The translations under genes and the position numbers were made by a program. Shown piece after piece: positions 1 to 12,149 of a DNA stretch of 64,000 nt. Under the pieces are notes generated by a model. That model was not told the origin of the DNA, searched no databases, and saw only the letters and a list, made by a program, of their open reading frames with translations. This DNA comes from Prostheceraeus crozeri (lineage: Eukaryota > Platyhelminthes > Polycladida > Euryleptidae): assembly GCA_907163375.1 (NCBI GenBank), contig CAJQUW010004739.1, positions 62,001-126,000 on the forward strand. Direction: 5' to 3'. Within the stretch, counting starts at the first letter, position 1. Each line of letters opens with the position of its first letter.

Positions 1-334
1 TGTAACAGTAAGTGACCTTTAATTTTGGCAATGAATTGTTTTCTTCCGTGCACTATTCCTTCAACTGCACAATATTCTTGATTGCCTCATCTCAGAATTT
101 CTACTTGACCTCAACAACACATTTGATTTTCATATGCTTTTATTCAGTGAGTGTTCCACCACTTGAATTGTCCAAAATCAGATTTTCATTCCTAAAGCAC
201 TAAGCCGAAAGGAAATGTTCTCATATGAAAGATTACACTTTCAAGTCGGTAGGGTATATTCCAAGCAACACAAGTTTGGTGAATCAAAATTTGTTGAAAA
301 TCGTATGATTACGCACTCAGAAGTGTTAAGTCAG
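1..334. other. no recognisable feature
   Basis: AT-rich non-coding sequence. The only open frames are short and show no codon structure or known motif. It ends where similarity to the foldback arm family begins. Confidence 0.5.
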
Positions 335-585
335 CGAGTTTCTGCAGGGAACGAGGCCGAAACGCATACCTTCACAGAATGATGAATACCCTATAGCTAG
401 TGCGAATCTTCGCATCTGCCGAACTCTACCAAGTTCTTCTTCCTGTCAGTCAGGATCAAAGGAAGTTCGTGTAAATCTAGCGGGCAGCAAAATGAGGCTT
501 TCGGTAAAATGACATTTGCATGTATTTTCTCTGATTTGTGCTAAGTCTAGAGCCACAGTTTTTAGAGTGGAATGTCCTCAAATCA
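335..585 (+). repeat. solo arm of a foldback element family
   Basis: This stretch is a diverged direct match to the left arm of the complete foldback element at 8425-9153. Both start with CGAGTTTCTGCAGGGAACGA and share blocks such as TTCTTCTTCCTGTCAG-like and TTTTCTCTGATT-like segments to the end. No inverted partner follows within the next few hundred bases, so this is a single arm, either a deletion product or a truncated copy. It codes for nothing recognisable. Confidence 0.75.
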
Positions 586-1012
586 AACAGTCATGTGGCC
601 ATGTCGCTTTGTCTACATGAATCTGAATATATTTAGATTTAGTAAGTACCTGTATATCGGTGAACACTGCAGTTTGATGAAATTTCAATCAAAACTTAAT
701 TTTCTTAACCACATTCTCGCATACAACATCAATCACCAGCATGATAATAACACATTGGTTAAAAATTAATTGCAATTTACTAATTGCAAATCAATTAATA
801 TTTGATGACCCACAGACGAACATGGCCATGATTTCGTCTACACTCTATACTAATAATCGTAATTGTTCCCATGTTTATGTCCCTCCGATCACGATTGAGT
901 TTCTACTTCTCTGAACAGAACAGATCAAAAAATCTCGAGCGAAGTTTTCGTCCACGTAGCCCATGTAGACGAGGGTTCTATGGAACTCAGTTCGAATACT
1001 TTGGTTAAGATG
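586..1012. other. no recognisable feature
   Basis: AT-rich intergenic sequence. Short repeated phrases (GGCCATG with CGTCTAC nearby) occur at about 588-615 and 812-840, but no element ends or coding stretch could be defined. Confidence 0.4.
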
Positions 1013-1857
1013 GATTTGACCATAGAGTAAGTATATGTAGGTAGAGTGTCGACTCAAACAAGTATCTGTATACAGTGAAAAGTTTTATATGAAGAGATTT
1101 AGCTTTTTGCGAAGATTACGGTCCTGCGGTCTAGAAAATTATTTGAACAGTTTTTAAAAAGCTAAAATTTTGCAAATTTATATACTTCCGAGATGAAGCC
1201 CTTTTGCAAGTCGTATGAAACAAATTGGATATAAAAAGGAATGAACACCTGCTAACAAGCATCGTAATTTTAGCGGAAATTAAGCTGATTATCAAAGGAA
1301 ATTCATGAGCTGCATTGCAATGCAAGTCTTCATAAAAACGTCGACATCTTATTGTGTTTTCTTGACTGAAATTTCAAGTTTTTAATTCCATTTTCATCGG
1401 TATAATTAATCTTGATTCACTCAAATCTAAATTGTAATGCCGACCCATTTACATATTTTAAGTAAGTTAATTGTGATCATTGTCAGTTGTTATTTTATTT
1501 TTTTCTTCCAGTGGGCAGGTCATAGCTTTTGATATGATCACGCACAAGAAAGTGCTCAAGGCCATGTATTTAAGTGAGCAGCCCATCTGATTGCTAATTT
1601 AACAATAATAGACTACCTCTCCGCACAGGTTGACATGAAATGTAGGATTTGTAAAATGCTGTTATTCCTTCTGTTTTGCTATCACGATCAGTTGAAAAAT
1701 TCAAAATTTCTCCAGAAGAGTACAAATTTGCATATTTTGCATGTGATGCTGGGTCTCATTCAAGTTCATTTAATGAAATGGAAACTGTATTCACAAAGGG
1801 GATTTAATTATTGTTGAATTGCTACTCCACCTAATATACTTACTCTATGGATTTGAC
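1013..1857 (+). mobile_element. hAT-type MITE, copy 1 (829 bp plus 8-bp target duplications)
   Basis: The element proper is 1021-1849. It begins CATAGAGTAAGTATAT and ends with the inverse, ATATACTTACTCTATG, giving an imperfect terminal inverted repeat of about 25 bp. It is flanked by a perfect 8-bp direct repeat GATTTGAC at 1013-1020 and 1850-1857, the target-site duplication length of the hAT superfamily. There is no transposase frame inside, so it is non-autonomous. Related copies lie at 12926-13758 (same strand) and about 40174-41036 (opposite strand, inside the phosphatase gene). Internal landmarks shared by the copies include GTATCTGTATACAG and AAAATTATTTGA. Confidence 0.88.
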
Positions 1858-2779
1858 AGTCTCTACATTGCACAATCATGCAAATATTCTTGATCTTACG
1901 CACACTACCGCTTAATGCGACACAAATTACTATCTCTATTTAAGACAAGGCTTTCAAATTCAATTAAATATCTGCATTGTTCAAAGACAAAGAATGCATA
2001 CATTGATATTGCCTTTAAGACCCCAGGCACTTAGGATCTTGAATTGCTTCTTTTTGAACAAGCAATGATTTCAAACAAAATGAGATCCTAGTAATTGATG
2101 AATGTGACAAAAGCTTGTTTATAAGCGTCTGAAGATTTCATTCAAATCAAAAGCAGATAGAGTGCAAGTGAACCAATAATCCCGCTGTCTGTCCATGGAT
2201 TACCTGAGACATACTCGTACATTTGAAGCAAAAAAGGTGCAATTTCAAGTGATTCGTGGACAGTGAAACAATGCAATTAATAATGTTAAAGATTAGTGAC
2301 AATCATGCAAAGAGTAAAGTGACAGGTGTTGTGTATATGCACATTATATCAGTCGCAGTGAATAATATTTCTCGTTCTGATTTAGTGACCTGATTATAAT
2401 CACAAGCAAAATGTTAATCTGACATTGTCCTGTTTATCTGACTCGGATCTATGACTGAGTTAAACAGTTACATCTATTGAAATATCATGACTTGTAACTT
2501 CAGGTCATTTGTTGTCGTATTGTTCTTCTCCCCATGATGCTTGCGGAGTAATTTTCATTTGAAAAGAATTGTGTCTTATTCAATTCGGACCATAGCAACG
2601 ATTAAAGTAACTAAGGCAACACCTCATTAACACCTATGATACGAGATTAGAGTCTCGTGTATGTAATCAGCCGTATAAGTGGAACATCCAATCATTTCAA
2701 GACGTTAGTTTAAAATTCAATGAACTAAATGCGTTAGCTAGTCCAGATTGGAGTCATGTCATCAACCTTCTCATCACTG
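1858..2779. other. no recognisable feature
   Basis: AT-rich sequence without coding signal, clear terminal repeats or tandem arrays that I could see. Confidence 0.4.
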
Positions 2780-3700
2780 GGGTGCTTTACCGAACGCGCC
2801 CCAATGTGGGGGTGACAAATTTCTCCCCTACCCGCTGATCTCTCAAACTATTGCACCAATTTTGCCAAACCACACATCAGTCGAATAAGGGGTTTCAGAA
2901 AAACAGCATCAATAATTCTATTTCTAGGGTTATCGCTGGGCTAAGGTGAAGGTCAGAGGTCAAAAACCGTCAATTTTTGAGAAATTTCCACTAGATCATT
3001 ATTTGAAAGGAAAAATGACAGCAAAAACTAATAAACCATACACTAATCGAAAGATCTGATTACGGTTGTTAATAAAACGATGACTATTAATCGCTCTGAA
3101 ATTACATCATTGTATTAGATGAGGTCAAAGGTCAAATTATTCAAACTTTTAGCTCAACTCAATTACAACTAAAATCGCACATTTAAGTATTTAGTTTCTG
3201 CATGTGAAGAAACAAACTAATTCGATAACTTTTGTCGAAAAACTGAGGCTAAAAGCAACATGATTCTGAAAAATTTCAGTAATTGCTGATCAGATGCAGA
3301 CCTAAAAGGCACAAGAATAATAAAAAATAATATTTGAATTTCAAACATGCATACATAATAAGCAGATAACCTCAAATTCAAAGATTTTGCATTTGCGAAT
3401 ATCTCTATATTAATAGGAAGAATCCTTTATATAATCTCAACTTGTTTCATCAAGAATTGATGTCACAATATACATTAGAAGTGAATATACATGTATACCG
3501 AAACAAGCCAAAATATTCCAAACATTCAAATTTTAAAATAGGTCTCACGCCAAAAGCCTTGTGCCAAATTTATCATCCCTCTGTCAAAAGTTGTATAGTA
3601 CGCAGAAAGTTAACGAAAGTTAAGACGGTTAAGGTCATAGCGAATAGAAAGCTGCTGAACATCTATGTTGCAAGTTTTCACAGAAAATTCATGTCTATCT
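2780..3700 (+). repeat. long dispersed repeat, copy 1
   Basis: About 0.9 kb matches 49275-50150 in the same orientation, with shared blocks such as CTGATCTCTCAAACTA, GAGGTGAAGGTCA-like, AAAACTAATAAACCATACAC and TGCATACATAATAAGCAGAT. The copies differ by substitutions and small indels throughout, so they are old. The left edge is rich in C and G runs. No conserved frame runs through both copies, so I infer a non-coding element or the non-coding part of a larger one. Family unknown. Confidence 0.75.
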
Positions 3701-6700
3701 ATTAGTGTGAGAGCTATTGACATTTTCTTTCTAAATTCACGCACGAGATTCTTCTTATTTTTTATTTGTTGATTGTCATCCAACATCAGGAAAATGACAA
3801 TCTCCCCGTGAGGCGAGGGTTAATGCATTTCAGGGGACCTGAGGGGCGGGGACCACCTCATGGGGGAAGGGGTTGAGCGGCTCTTGGAGCACTATGAATT
3901 TGTTGACGTTAAACAAAGCTATAAAAGCAAAGACTTTGATTTTTTGTGACATTTAGATCCTGCGTATCTCTGATGACCAATTCAAATTGTGTCAAATTTG
4001 GCAAATGAGAACATCGAGCATTTGGCATTTCTGTAAAAGTACGTCTTGAAAATCAAGCATTATTGTCGATTTCTTATCAAATTAAGCTTCTTAATCAATT
4101 CAAATTACCTACAGACTATACAGACAAAGTCAATATTTAACATGAAGTTACCGGTATTCCCCAACATACTCATACATCTACAAATGCATCTATGTAATTG
4201 TTTTGCTCAATAAATTTCAAGCACTAGACCTATATAAATTGAATATTCAACTTTATGCTGCAAATAGTGGATCCCAAGTCAAAAGCGGACCGATTATCAT
4301 GTCTCGCAATGCATTTGGTGCATTTGTTCATTTGGATGAGCTGTAATCTTTTATCACAATATGTAATCTATATCTATGGACTTCCATGGAGTCCCGGAAA
4401 AATTCAACAACTGACAATTCCAGTATTCCCGAGAAAGTTAACTACTATTCTTTGCAAAAAGGTTGCGTTAATGCAAGTTTAAATCTAATGAATTCATGAA
4501 CATGCCATAAACTATTACCACAGAGGTGCTAGACCCTAGGTATTGGCGATAAAGGCAGACTATAAAGCAGTCAATGTATCGAGTATTGCATACATCATGA
4601 GTTTGCTGATCACATATCAGAAAAATCTCTGATCATAAGGTTTTACATAAAATTCATCATCCACGTCCTTTCAAATCTCCATACTATTGCATTAAATGGG
4701 AAATGCAAATTTAAATGTTGGCTCAATACCTCATTCATTCACATGCTCTACTTTTGCAAAATATGCAACTAATTTGACGTCATTTCACAATATTCATAAA
4801 TGAGCAAACGGTTGACATGCTATTGAGTGATATGTTTTTTACCGTGTGTGTTTAACAATTTTAATTTTTCCGTAATAACGTCCCCTTAAAATCTTCATGG
4901 GCATAATTTGTTATCTCCATTTTTAGCCATGAAGCCATCCGGAAGCCTCACTGAATTTATCGCAATTGTTAGAAAAGTCATATTGAAATAAATGTCTAGT
5001 ACATCAATAATGCACAAAATGATGATCTGCGCGGGCAACTGGGCAACTATGAGGCAACTTGCACCCATAACTCATGAGGAAAGCCTTTTTTGTTCATAAC
5101 CTATGATTTTATAAGCTGAGAACGCGCGAGTTTCATATGCTAATAAATTAATAATGATTATTATTGAAAATAATTATTAAATAAGTAATAAAAATTCAAA
5201 AAGTTGATGTCCATGAGCTAGTAATATGCTAATGAAATATAATGTCTAGTCGAACATTGAATCAATTGGAAGTCTTCATAAAAGTGGAGTATGATAAGTG
5301 CAAAATGCAATTCAATATGGTGTTCACCACCTGCTGGCTCAGTGGCCATGATCGAAAACATGACACCTCTATATCTGTCAATGTATGTGCAGAATTGTGC
5401 ATACATATCTGTATATGCTATGTGAATACACTGAGTGTATATACTTCGATGTTTCAACGTAAAAAATTGATAGACAATGCTAAAGCTATGTCGAACTGAT
5501 TTTATCGTTCAGGAATTCTGACAAACGGAGAAGTCCCAACCGATGCTCATGTCCCGGCCAGTTTTGAGACCATTTATGTTTCTCTTGTATTTAATTAACG
5601 TTTTTCATCCACATGCTCAACCTCTTGCTTTTTGTAAAACGTGCAGTCAAATTGTCATTGGACAGTATTTCATGCACTATCAAATTGATGACAGGCTACA
5701 AAAACATAAATAGTGTTATGCAGCAGACTTGTTCGGTGTCATCATGTCGCAACCCCTAAAATCTTCAGATCTACATGTAGGCATTTCATTTATGACATCA
5801 AGTTTTCAATTTAAATGCTAATGGTTGATTAAATTATTTTATGTGTTCACTGTTGTTCATTCATGAAAAATAATTTGTATTTGAAAAAATGTTACAACTG
5901 AAAAACATAAGAATGGTTTCTATTCCTGAAAAATCATTAATTGACCGAATAATAAAAAATTGACGAACAGACACAGAATGGAATGTTCCTACTAACCTGC
6001 AAATTATTGAGTCGCAAAATTTACATACATTCTGAAATTAGAATATCATGCTGAAGATTCTGGCACTTATCTCTCAGTTCAATTGCCAGCGACGTCGAAT
6101 ACACAATGCTCGATGTAATTCGTGACGTCTGATAATGATAAATCGTTATAAAAAGCTGCTGCAATATTTATCTTGTGATACAATCTTCTTTTTAAAAAAA
6201 TCAGTTTTAGCTTCAATATTATCATTATGAGTTCTCTATGACCGTGATTATCATTGAATCGGCTACAAGCGAATGAAATAACAAAATGGCGTTGTTCTTC
6301 ACCTTTCCTTGAATTCATCAGTTGTCTCACACCTTATCTGTCTTTAATAAAGATGAACAGTTCATCAAAGCCCGAGATTTCTGAAGAGATTATGAAAAGT
6401 TGTAATTAGCTGCATTATGGGCTCTGAAAGATTTAAAACATATCCGAACACTATTCATCTTAGATTACTTCAGCGAACGAAGTAATATTCAATCTTCCTT
6501 CTCGAAACCTCAGGCGGTTTTACAACATGAGTTTAGAAAATGGGAAGGACTTAAAAGCTTCTCAAACTTGCAAAGATTCTTTTCGTCAAAACTAATAGGA
6601 TTAATGTGAAAATAGCCACTAGGTGTAGTCAATTTGAAAATAAGGAAGTATCAAAAACCTAATTAATCCACAAACCAATTTGGTGAAATATGCTTAAAGA

Positions 6701-8424
6701 CAGTTCAAGTGCTTGCAAAAATGATTATTCCGCAATGCGACTTAGGAATGATGACTATCAGAGATGCTTATCAGGAATTAGCAACAAACATCTATCATTG
6801 GTTGAGAACACTACTGCTTTATCGAAAACATTTATTTAACCTTGGTTTCAATGATATTTTACGAAAGTTACAAAAATGCAGCTTACAAATGGTGGCATGG
6901 CATAAGTCGATAAGCATATTTTTTGTGATTTACTTCAACTACATAATTAGATTGCTTAAGTGTTTCACTTTACTAGAAGTGCAGACTAATTAAAGGTGAT
7001 GACACATGCAGGAGCTGAGCAAGTGGGCAAAAAGAAATTCTCAATACCTTGCTGAGATCGGAAAAAGTCGTGCGTCGCTTGCGGATTGCTGTAAATTTCT
7101 ACAAAATACCTCGATCGCCACGATTCCTTCAGATTCGAAGAATTCATGTCATTGTGCACAAGTTTTCTCGATAGTTTTGACCCATCCGATTCTTTGCTTA
7201 TAAGTTGGCAGGTGTGAGAATTTTAGTTCACTCAGTCTCTTCGCAGGATTCATCAATGAATGGTACTATGACAGCGAAGTGTGACGAAGAACCGAAAACT
7301 CGCACGCCACTGAGTGGTGTCCAAAGCTCACTGCCTATTCATTGACGACTCATTGCTTAAGAGGCGTATACGCCTTCATTAAAGTAGGGGGTCTGCAGTC
7401 GTCGGAAGTTTGCCCTCAACGCGACGCGAAACACCACTGCACTACCTTGACACGAGTCAACACGACCACGAAATTCAAACCGCTTGGGAATAACATGAAA
7501 TTTATCTTGCGAGTAATTCACTTCAAAAATATTTTCAGTGCAAGATAATAGCTCACCAGATTAAAGAAATTGCTCAGTGACTACTATCAGATGGCTGATG
7601 CACACCAATGGCCGTTCTAGTTGCAATGAGAAGTCGCTTATAAAGCCTCTCTGGACTCGGAGTACACTTGTAGAGGAAATAGTTAGGTTGGCAACAGTGG
7701 CGGTAACTGCTCTGCTCAAATTCGGGCAGTGGGCAACGTGTTCGGTTCACCACCGGACTGAGGGTCCGCACACGAGACGTTTGCTGTTTGTGGTCATGTA
7801 TTTTTCACCTGTATGTGTATACATTATACATGTATTGGTCTTTAACTGATCTAACTGTGCAAGTACAATAAAGGAATGTTGTTTATTTATCCTTCATCAT
7901 CGTGAAATATAATGCATTCCAGATAGCTTGTCTTTAACTAGAACAGGCTGAGTTATTTAATTATTTCGATCAGAAATTTCACAATAAATTCTCGTCAACA
8001 CGAAAATAACGCACGACACCAATTGTCAAAACTGGAACACGAATGACAAAGCTCAACACGACACGAAACACGATCGACCTCTACATTATAGCATACGAGG
8101 TGCAACTTTTCCCTTCTAGGAAACAATGAGCTGTTAAATTCGGTGACTTCAACAGTAAACTTTAAAGAACACTTTGACACCGTACACTGTAAATTGAAAA
8201 GGTCTAAATATTGGTTTAAATCAAAAATTGATTTCATTATTTTAGATATCTATGCATCAGACATAGCAACCATAGTTGCTGCCTGTTGTATGATGACAAG
8301 AAAGATAGCATATGGGACCTATGCTCCTTCAAAAACAGGATTAGAAGCAGACACACACTTAAAAACAAACTCAAACTTAAAACTTAAACTTAGTCCTTTT
8401 CAATTGACAGTGTACATGAAAATA
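3701..8424. other. mostly featureless; one G-rich tract
   Basis: No gene or element with definable ends was found. A G-rich tract with five runs of four or five Gs lies at 3833-3872. Around 7240-7860 the base composition is more even, with several CpGs and a terminal ACAATAAAGGAATG phrase. It could be a decayed SINE or LINE end, but I could not find A- or B-box promoter motifs. Open frames here are short and resemble nothing known to me. Confidence 0.35.
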
Positions 8425-9153
8425 GTAGTTCGGCAGCCAGAACGAGTTTCTGCAGGGAACGAGGCCGAAAGTGAGACTTTAACAGAATGATGTACATCTT
8501 CTGTCTACTGTGAATTAGCGTATCTGCCGAGTTCTAGTGAGTTCCTCTTCTTGTCAGACAGGATCGAAGAAAAACACATGTAAATCCAATGGGACGCAGA
8601 TTGCAGTTTTTGGCTAAGATGAAATGTTCTATGTTTTCTCTGATTAAACGAAAAGTACTAAGCCCAGAGTCATAATTTTTGGCATAGAATGTCTTCAGGT
8701 CATTTCCTATGATGTGCATGTGCTCCTATCTTGCATCTGATCGGCATTGTATGTGAGAATGTGGTTGAATGTGGATAAAGTTGCTCAAAATGTTTGTGTT
8801 TGCCGACATTAAGAGGCTCGCCAAATTGAAATGTGTTTATCTTTATAGGCAGGAGTGCATGAATATGAAAGAAAATGGCCAGACGACAGCCCATGTCAAA
8901 AATTATGACTCTGGGCTTGGTACTTTTCGTTTAATCAGAGAAAACATAGAAAATTTCATTTTAACCAAAAAATGAAATCTGCGTCCCATTGGATTTACAT
9001 GTGTTTTTCTTCGATCCTGTCTGACAAGAAGAGGAACTCACTAGAACTCGGCAGATACGCTAATTCGCAGTAGGCATAGAGTGTACATCATTCTGTGAAA
9101 GTCTCACTTTCGGCCTCGTTCCCTGCAGAAATTCGTTCTGGCTGCCGGACTAC
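8425..9153. mobile_element. foldback element with about 280-bp inverted arms
   Basis: The left arm (8425 to about 8708) is repeated in inverse orientation at about 8870-9153. The outer ends read GTAGTTCGGCAGCCAGAACG and, inverted, GTAGTCCGGCAGCCAGAACG. Arms agree for most of their length with scattered mismatches. The roughly 160-bp spacer has no coding signal. A third, solo arm of the family lies at 335-585. I could not identify a clean target duplication. Such long-armed elements are normally non-autonomous DNA transposons; the superfamily is undetermined. Confidence 0.85.
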
Positions 9154-9667
9154 ATGGTATATCGGTGTGAAATAATCAAGGTAAGATCTAATCGACAAAA
9201 TCATAGAGTAGAGAGGCATATGCTTCCTACAAAATGGGTTTGAATATTTAGACTCAATGTCCAATTGAAATTGACATTTGCTGAATTATCACATGCTTCT
9301 ACTCATTAAATGCACTACACTATATACAAAACAATGCTTGCAATTTCAGCTTGCAATAATTTGTAACAAATAGTAATTTTATTTAATCAAGTGCATATTG
9401 TATGCGTACACATGTCATATGTCATACTTCGCAATCATCGCAATTACCTATGAATTCAAATGTGTTACATTTGGTTATCACTATGACGCAAGATAACAAT
9501 GCGCTTTGATGCCTGGTGTGGCGTGGTATAACATAAGTCTGCAATCTAGGTATTATCCTATTTTATAGGGCTTCGCTCAATTTTCACTCAATACTCCTGA
9601 TAACTGCAATGCTGCATGTACTTAATGGTACATATGCATAGTTTTATGCAACCATGATAGTGACATA
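9154..9667. other. no recognisable feature
   Basis: AT-rich sequence between two inverted-repeat elements; nothing further seen. Confidence 0.4.
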
Positions 9668-9899
9668 GGGGCTGTTCATTAACTAAAATTCTGTCGGCTG
9701 AATATTAAACCGATTTAATATTCTACCGGCAGAATATTCTGCCGACTTAATGAACGACGGTATAATACCGAAACCGACTGAACATTCTGCCAGTTTTGGT
9801 GTTATACCGTCATTCATTAATTCGGCTGAATATTCTGCCGGCAGAATATTAAATCGGTTTAATTTTCTGTCGGCAGAATTTTAGTTAATGAACAGCTCC
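9668..9899. mobile_element. near-perfect 232-bp palindrome, Tourist-like MITE
   Basis: The whole segment is self-complementary: GGGGCTGTTCATTAACTAAA at the left end pairs with its near-inverse at the right, and matching continues through TTAATATTCTGCCGGCAGAATATT-type blocks to the centre with few mismatches and almost no loop. A 3-bp ATA flanks both ends (9665-9667 and 9900-9902). The GGGGCTGTT terminus and 3-bp duplication resemble PIF/Harbinger MITEs, although their usual duplication is TWA, so that assignment is tentative. Confidence 0.8.
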
Positions 9900-11166
9900 A
9901 TATATGCTGTTATCACTAAACCCGCGTATCAGAATAATGAAAATTGATGCATAAGTTCGGCAATTGTTAATTGTAATGTGAACCAGGCCTGCTAATGATT
10001 CCTGATGTTGGATGAAACGGCAGCCATTTAGGTCTGTTTCCGTTTTTCAACTGAAAATGCAGCTCAGTGTTTAATTATTCGATTTTCAAAAACGGAATCA
10101 TTGCCATCCTTTTTCAAAAAAAAATTCTAAAGATACAGGAGAATTATAAGAGGAAGGCGCACTATGCACAGCGCAATTTTTAGAAAGGTCCAAGATATTC
10201 ATCCCTTCCACTTAAAAGTGCAGGCTGTCCAGCTGGCATGTGCTTTATCCAAAGAGAGTCAGCAGAAATTGCTCATTCAATGGGGCTGCAATCAAGCATG
10301 CCGGGGGCAAGGAGGCATAAAAGGGGCAGCATGGGCAAGGATAAAAAAAGGCATTTTGCATATGCACACCTATATACAGGAAATTGGACTATTCTATACG
10401 CCTTTATTTATTTAAATTATATAACCATAGACCAGGAAGCACTTACTAGATTCCCTGCCGCGCGAATCGCGCGGATTTGCATACTAGGCGTGGTGTAGAA
10501 CGTTGTGGATCGAGCTTCATTTCATTACATCGGAGCATGATAATCATCGCTTTGCAATAACAATTAGCTGCGGTAGGAATAGTTCCGTAGTCTATAGGTT
10601 ATTAGTCCATAGTATTGCATGTTCGCATCGGTATCGATGCTTGTAGCACCTTTATTTGTATCTCAAGTATGGGAACTTTTATTTGAAAATTTTGACTTTA
10701 TATGTGATTTTTGAATTACTTTTCTTCTGCTTAAATGAATACGGAGTTCAAATGATCTTATATAGAGGTTTCTTTTAACAAATGCATAAACATAATGCCA
10801 TGATTTAACAATATTATAAGTAGGCTCTATTCCGATGAAATAACGTGTGAAAATATGAGGCTTATAGAATAAGGAGAAGTTAAAAATATGACAATGTGAT
10901 ATAACCGAAATCGAATCATATATTGTAGGTTCTACTCGTATATACACTTTTACGTACAGTGACTTAAACTTGATATTCTTAATGTGTACTTAACTGTAAG
11001 GTTATTATTATTCACGACACCGGTATCCAGCTTTGATACGGAAAATATTCAAAAATAAAATATTTGATCAAATCATTATGATCTATTTATGTACAAAATA
11101 TCAAACAATATAATCTAAACCTTTGTGATAACTCTAATGATATAAACAAGAAAAACAAGAGCCAGA

Positions 11167-12132
11167 TCAGAAATGTCCAAAGTATGAGAGTCTCTTTTCA
11201 TTGAATTTGATGAATTCATCAGCAACGGTGTGGATATTAACATCGTCCATGTAATCCTTATGCAATACTGCAAACAAGATATTGTTAAGGGGGTTTGGTC
11301 CAGTCTTGGCTCTGGTCCATGTTTTCAGGCGTCGCATTGCGCTGAAACTTCTTTCCGCTGTCGCTGAGCTCATGGGTACTGTGCAATAATATTTCAGCAA
11401 GTCGTGGGTAATTTTGCAAGCTTTTTTCGTCACTGGCATTGCGTTAAATATATCACAAATTGTTGATATCTTTATAACCGTCTTTATTCTTGGTTTGATC
11501 TGTTCATTTCTCATTTTGAGGAGGACTGGCAGACCCTTTAGTTCTTCTTCAAATTATGCTTTGCGACATGGTTGAAGCTTCATTACTCTGGACACAATTG
11601 GAAATATTTTGTCAAATGATTCCTTCTCGAGCTTGCCATTTACAAAGTCTATCAGGGCTATTTCAATATCTTCTAATATTTTCAAATCATTTTGGGAAAA
11701 TCTTCTCTGCATTGCTCCGTCGATCAAATTGATCAAATCAAAATATTTCTGGGAAAAAGATTGGAACGTTGTATCCGGTGTATCAATATCAGGCTGGTCT
11801 GTCATTTCAGACAATATTTCTGGCAGTTTTCTTTTTCTCTTTTCCTTTCTCTCCATGATGCTATCAGTCATTTCGTCCCCTAATTCTGATTGTAGCTTTT
11901 CTGCATGACTCCGTATCTTACCAGCTTCGTCATTGCAGCACATTTCTTTGAATTGTTGCTTCGCAAGGTTGATAACGAAATTCGCTTCTTGAGCACTAAC
12001 ATCAGATCTTTGAGTAGTCCTGGAAATATTCTCCATTATACAGATCACGTCGTATGAGCACTTAATGCTAGCGATCAAAAAGCGTCCCTCAATTGATTCA
12101 CTATTCCTTTCGACTTTTCGCGAGTCTCCCAA
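11167..12132 (-). pseudogene. hAT transposase, C-terminal half (ZMYM1-like), one in-frame stop
   Basis: Two minus-strand segments, 12132-11557 and 11553-11167, lie in the same frame and are separated by a single TAA stop at 11554-11556. The downstream segment has the hAT dimerisation signature SSATAERSFSAMRRLKTW followed by a leucine-rich helix (LNNILFAVLH). The upstream segment has the VSAQEANFVINLAKQQF and KRKRK pattern familiar from 'zinc finger MYM-type protein 1-like' and related domesticated or active hAT proteins. The N-terminal zinc finger and first catalytic residues are absent. The first codons follow a CATACAG, so an upstream intron and exon may have been lost. Codons remain well ordered, so inactivation may be fairly recent. 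It lies inside the hAT element with matching orientation. Confidence 0.85.
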
Positions 12133-12149
12133 CTGTATGACATTACCTA

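Noticed and set aside
5140-5195. AT-rich palindromic stretch as a replication origin
   Set aside because: Simple A/T composition explains the weak inverted repeats; no supporting feature.
7240-7860. Possible SINE
   Set aside because: Composition and an AATAAAGG end are suggestive, but no polymerase III A and B boxes and no second copy were found.
8143-8490. 115-codon plus-strand open frame
   Set aside because: Its end lies in the left arm of the foldback element and the rest shows no motif.
10164-10498. Two overlapping plus-strand frames of about 85 codons
   Set aside because: They span the junction between the foldback arm and the hAT element, so they are composites of two repeats.
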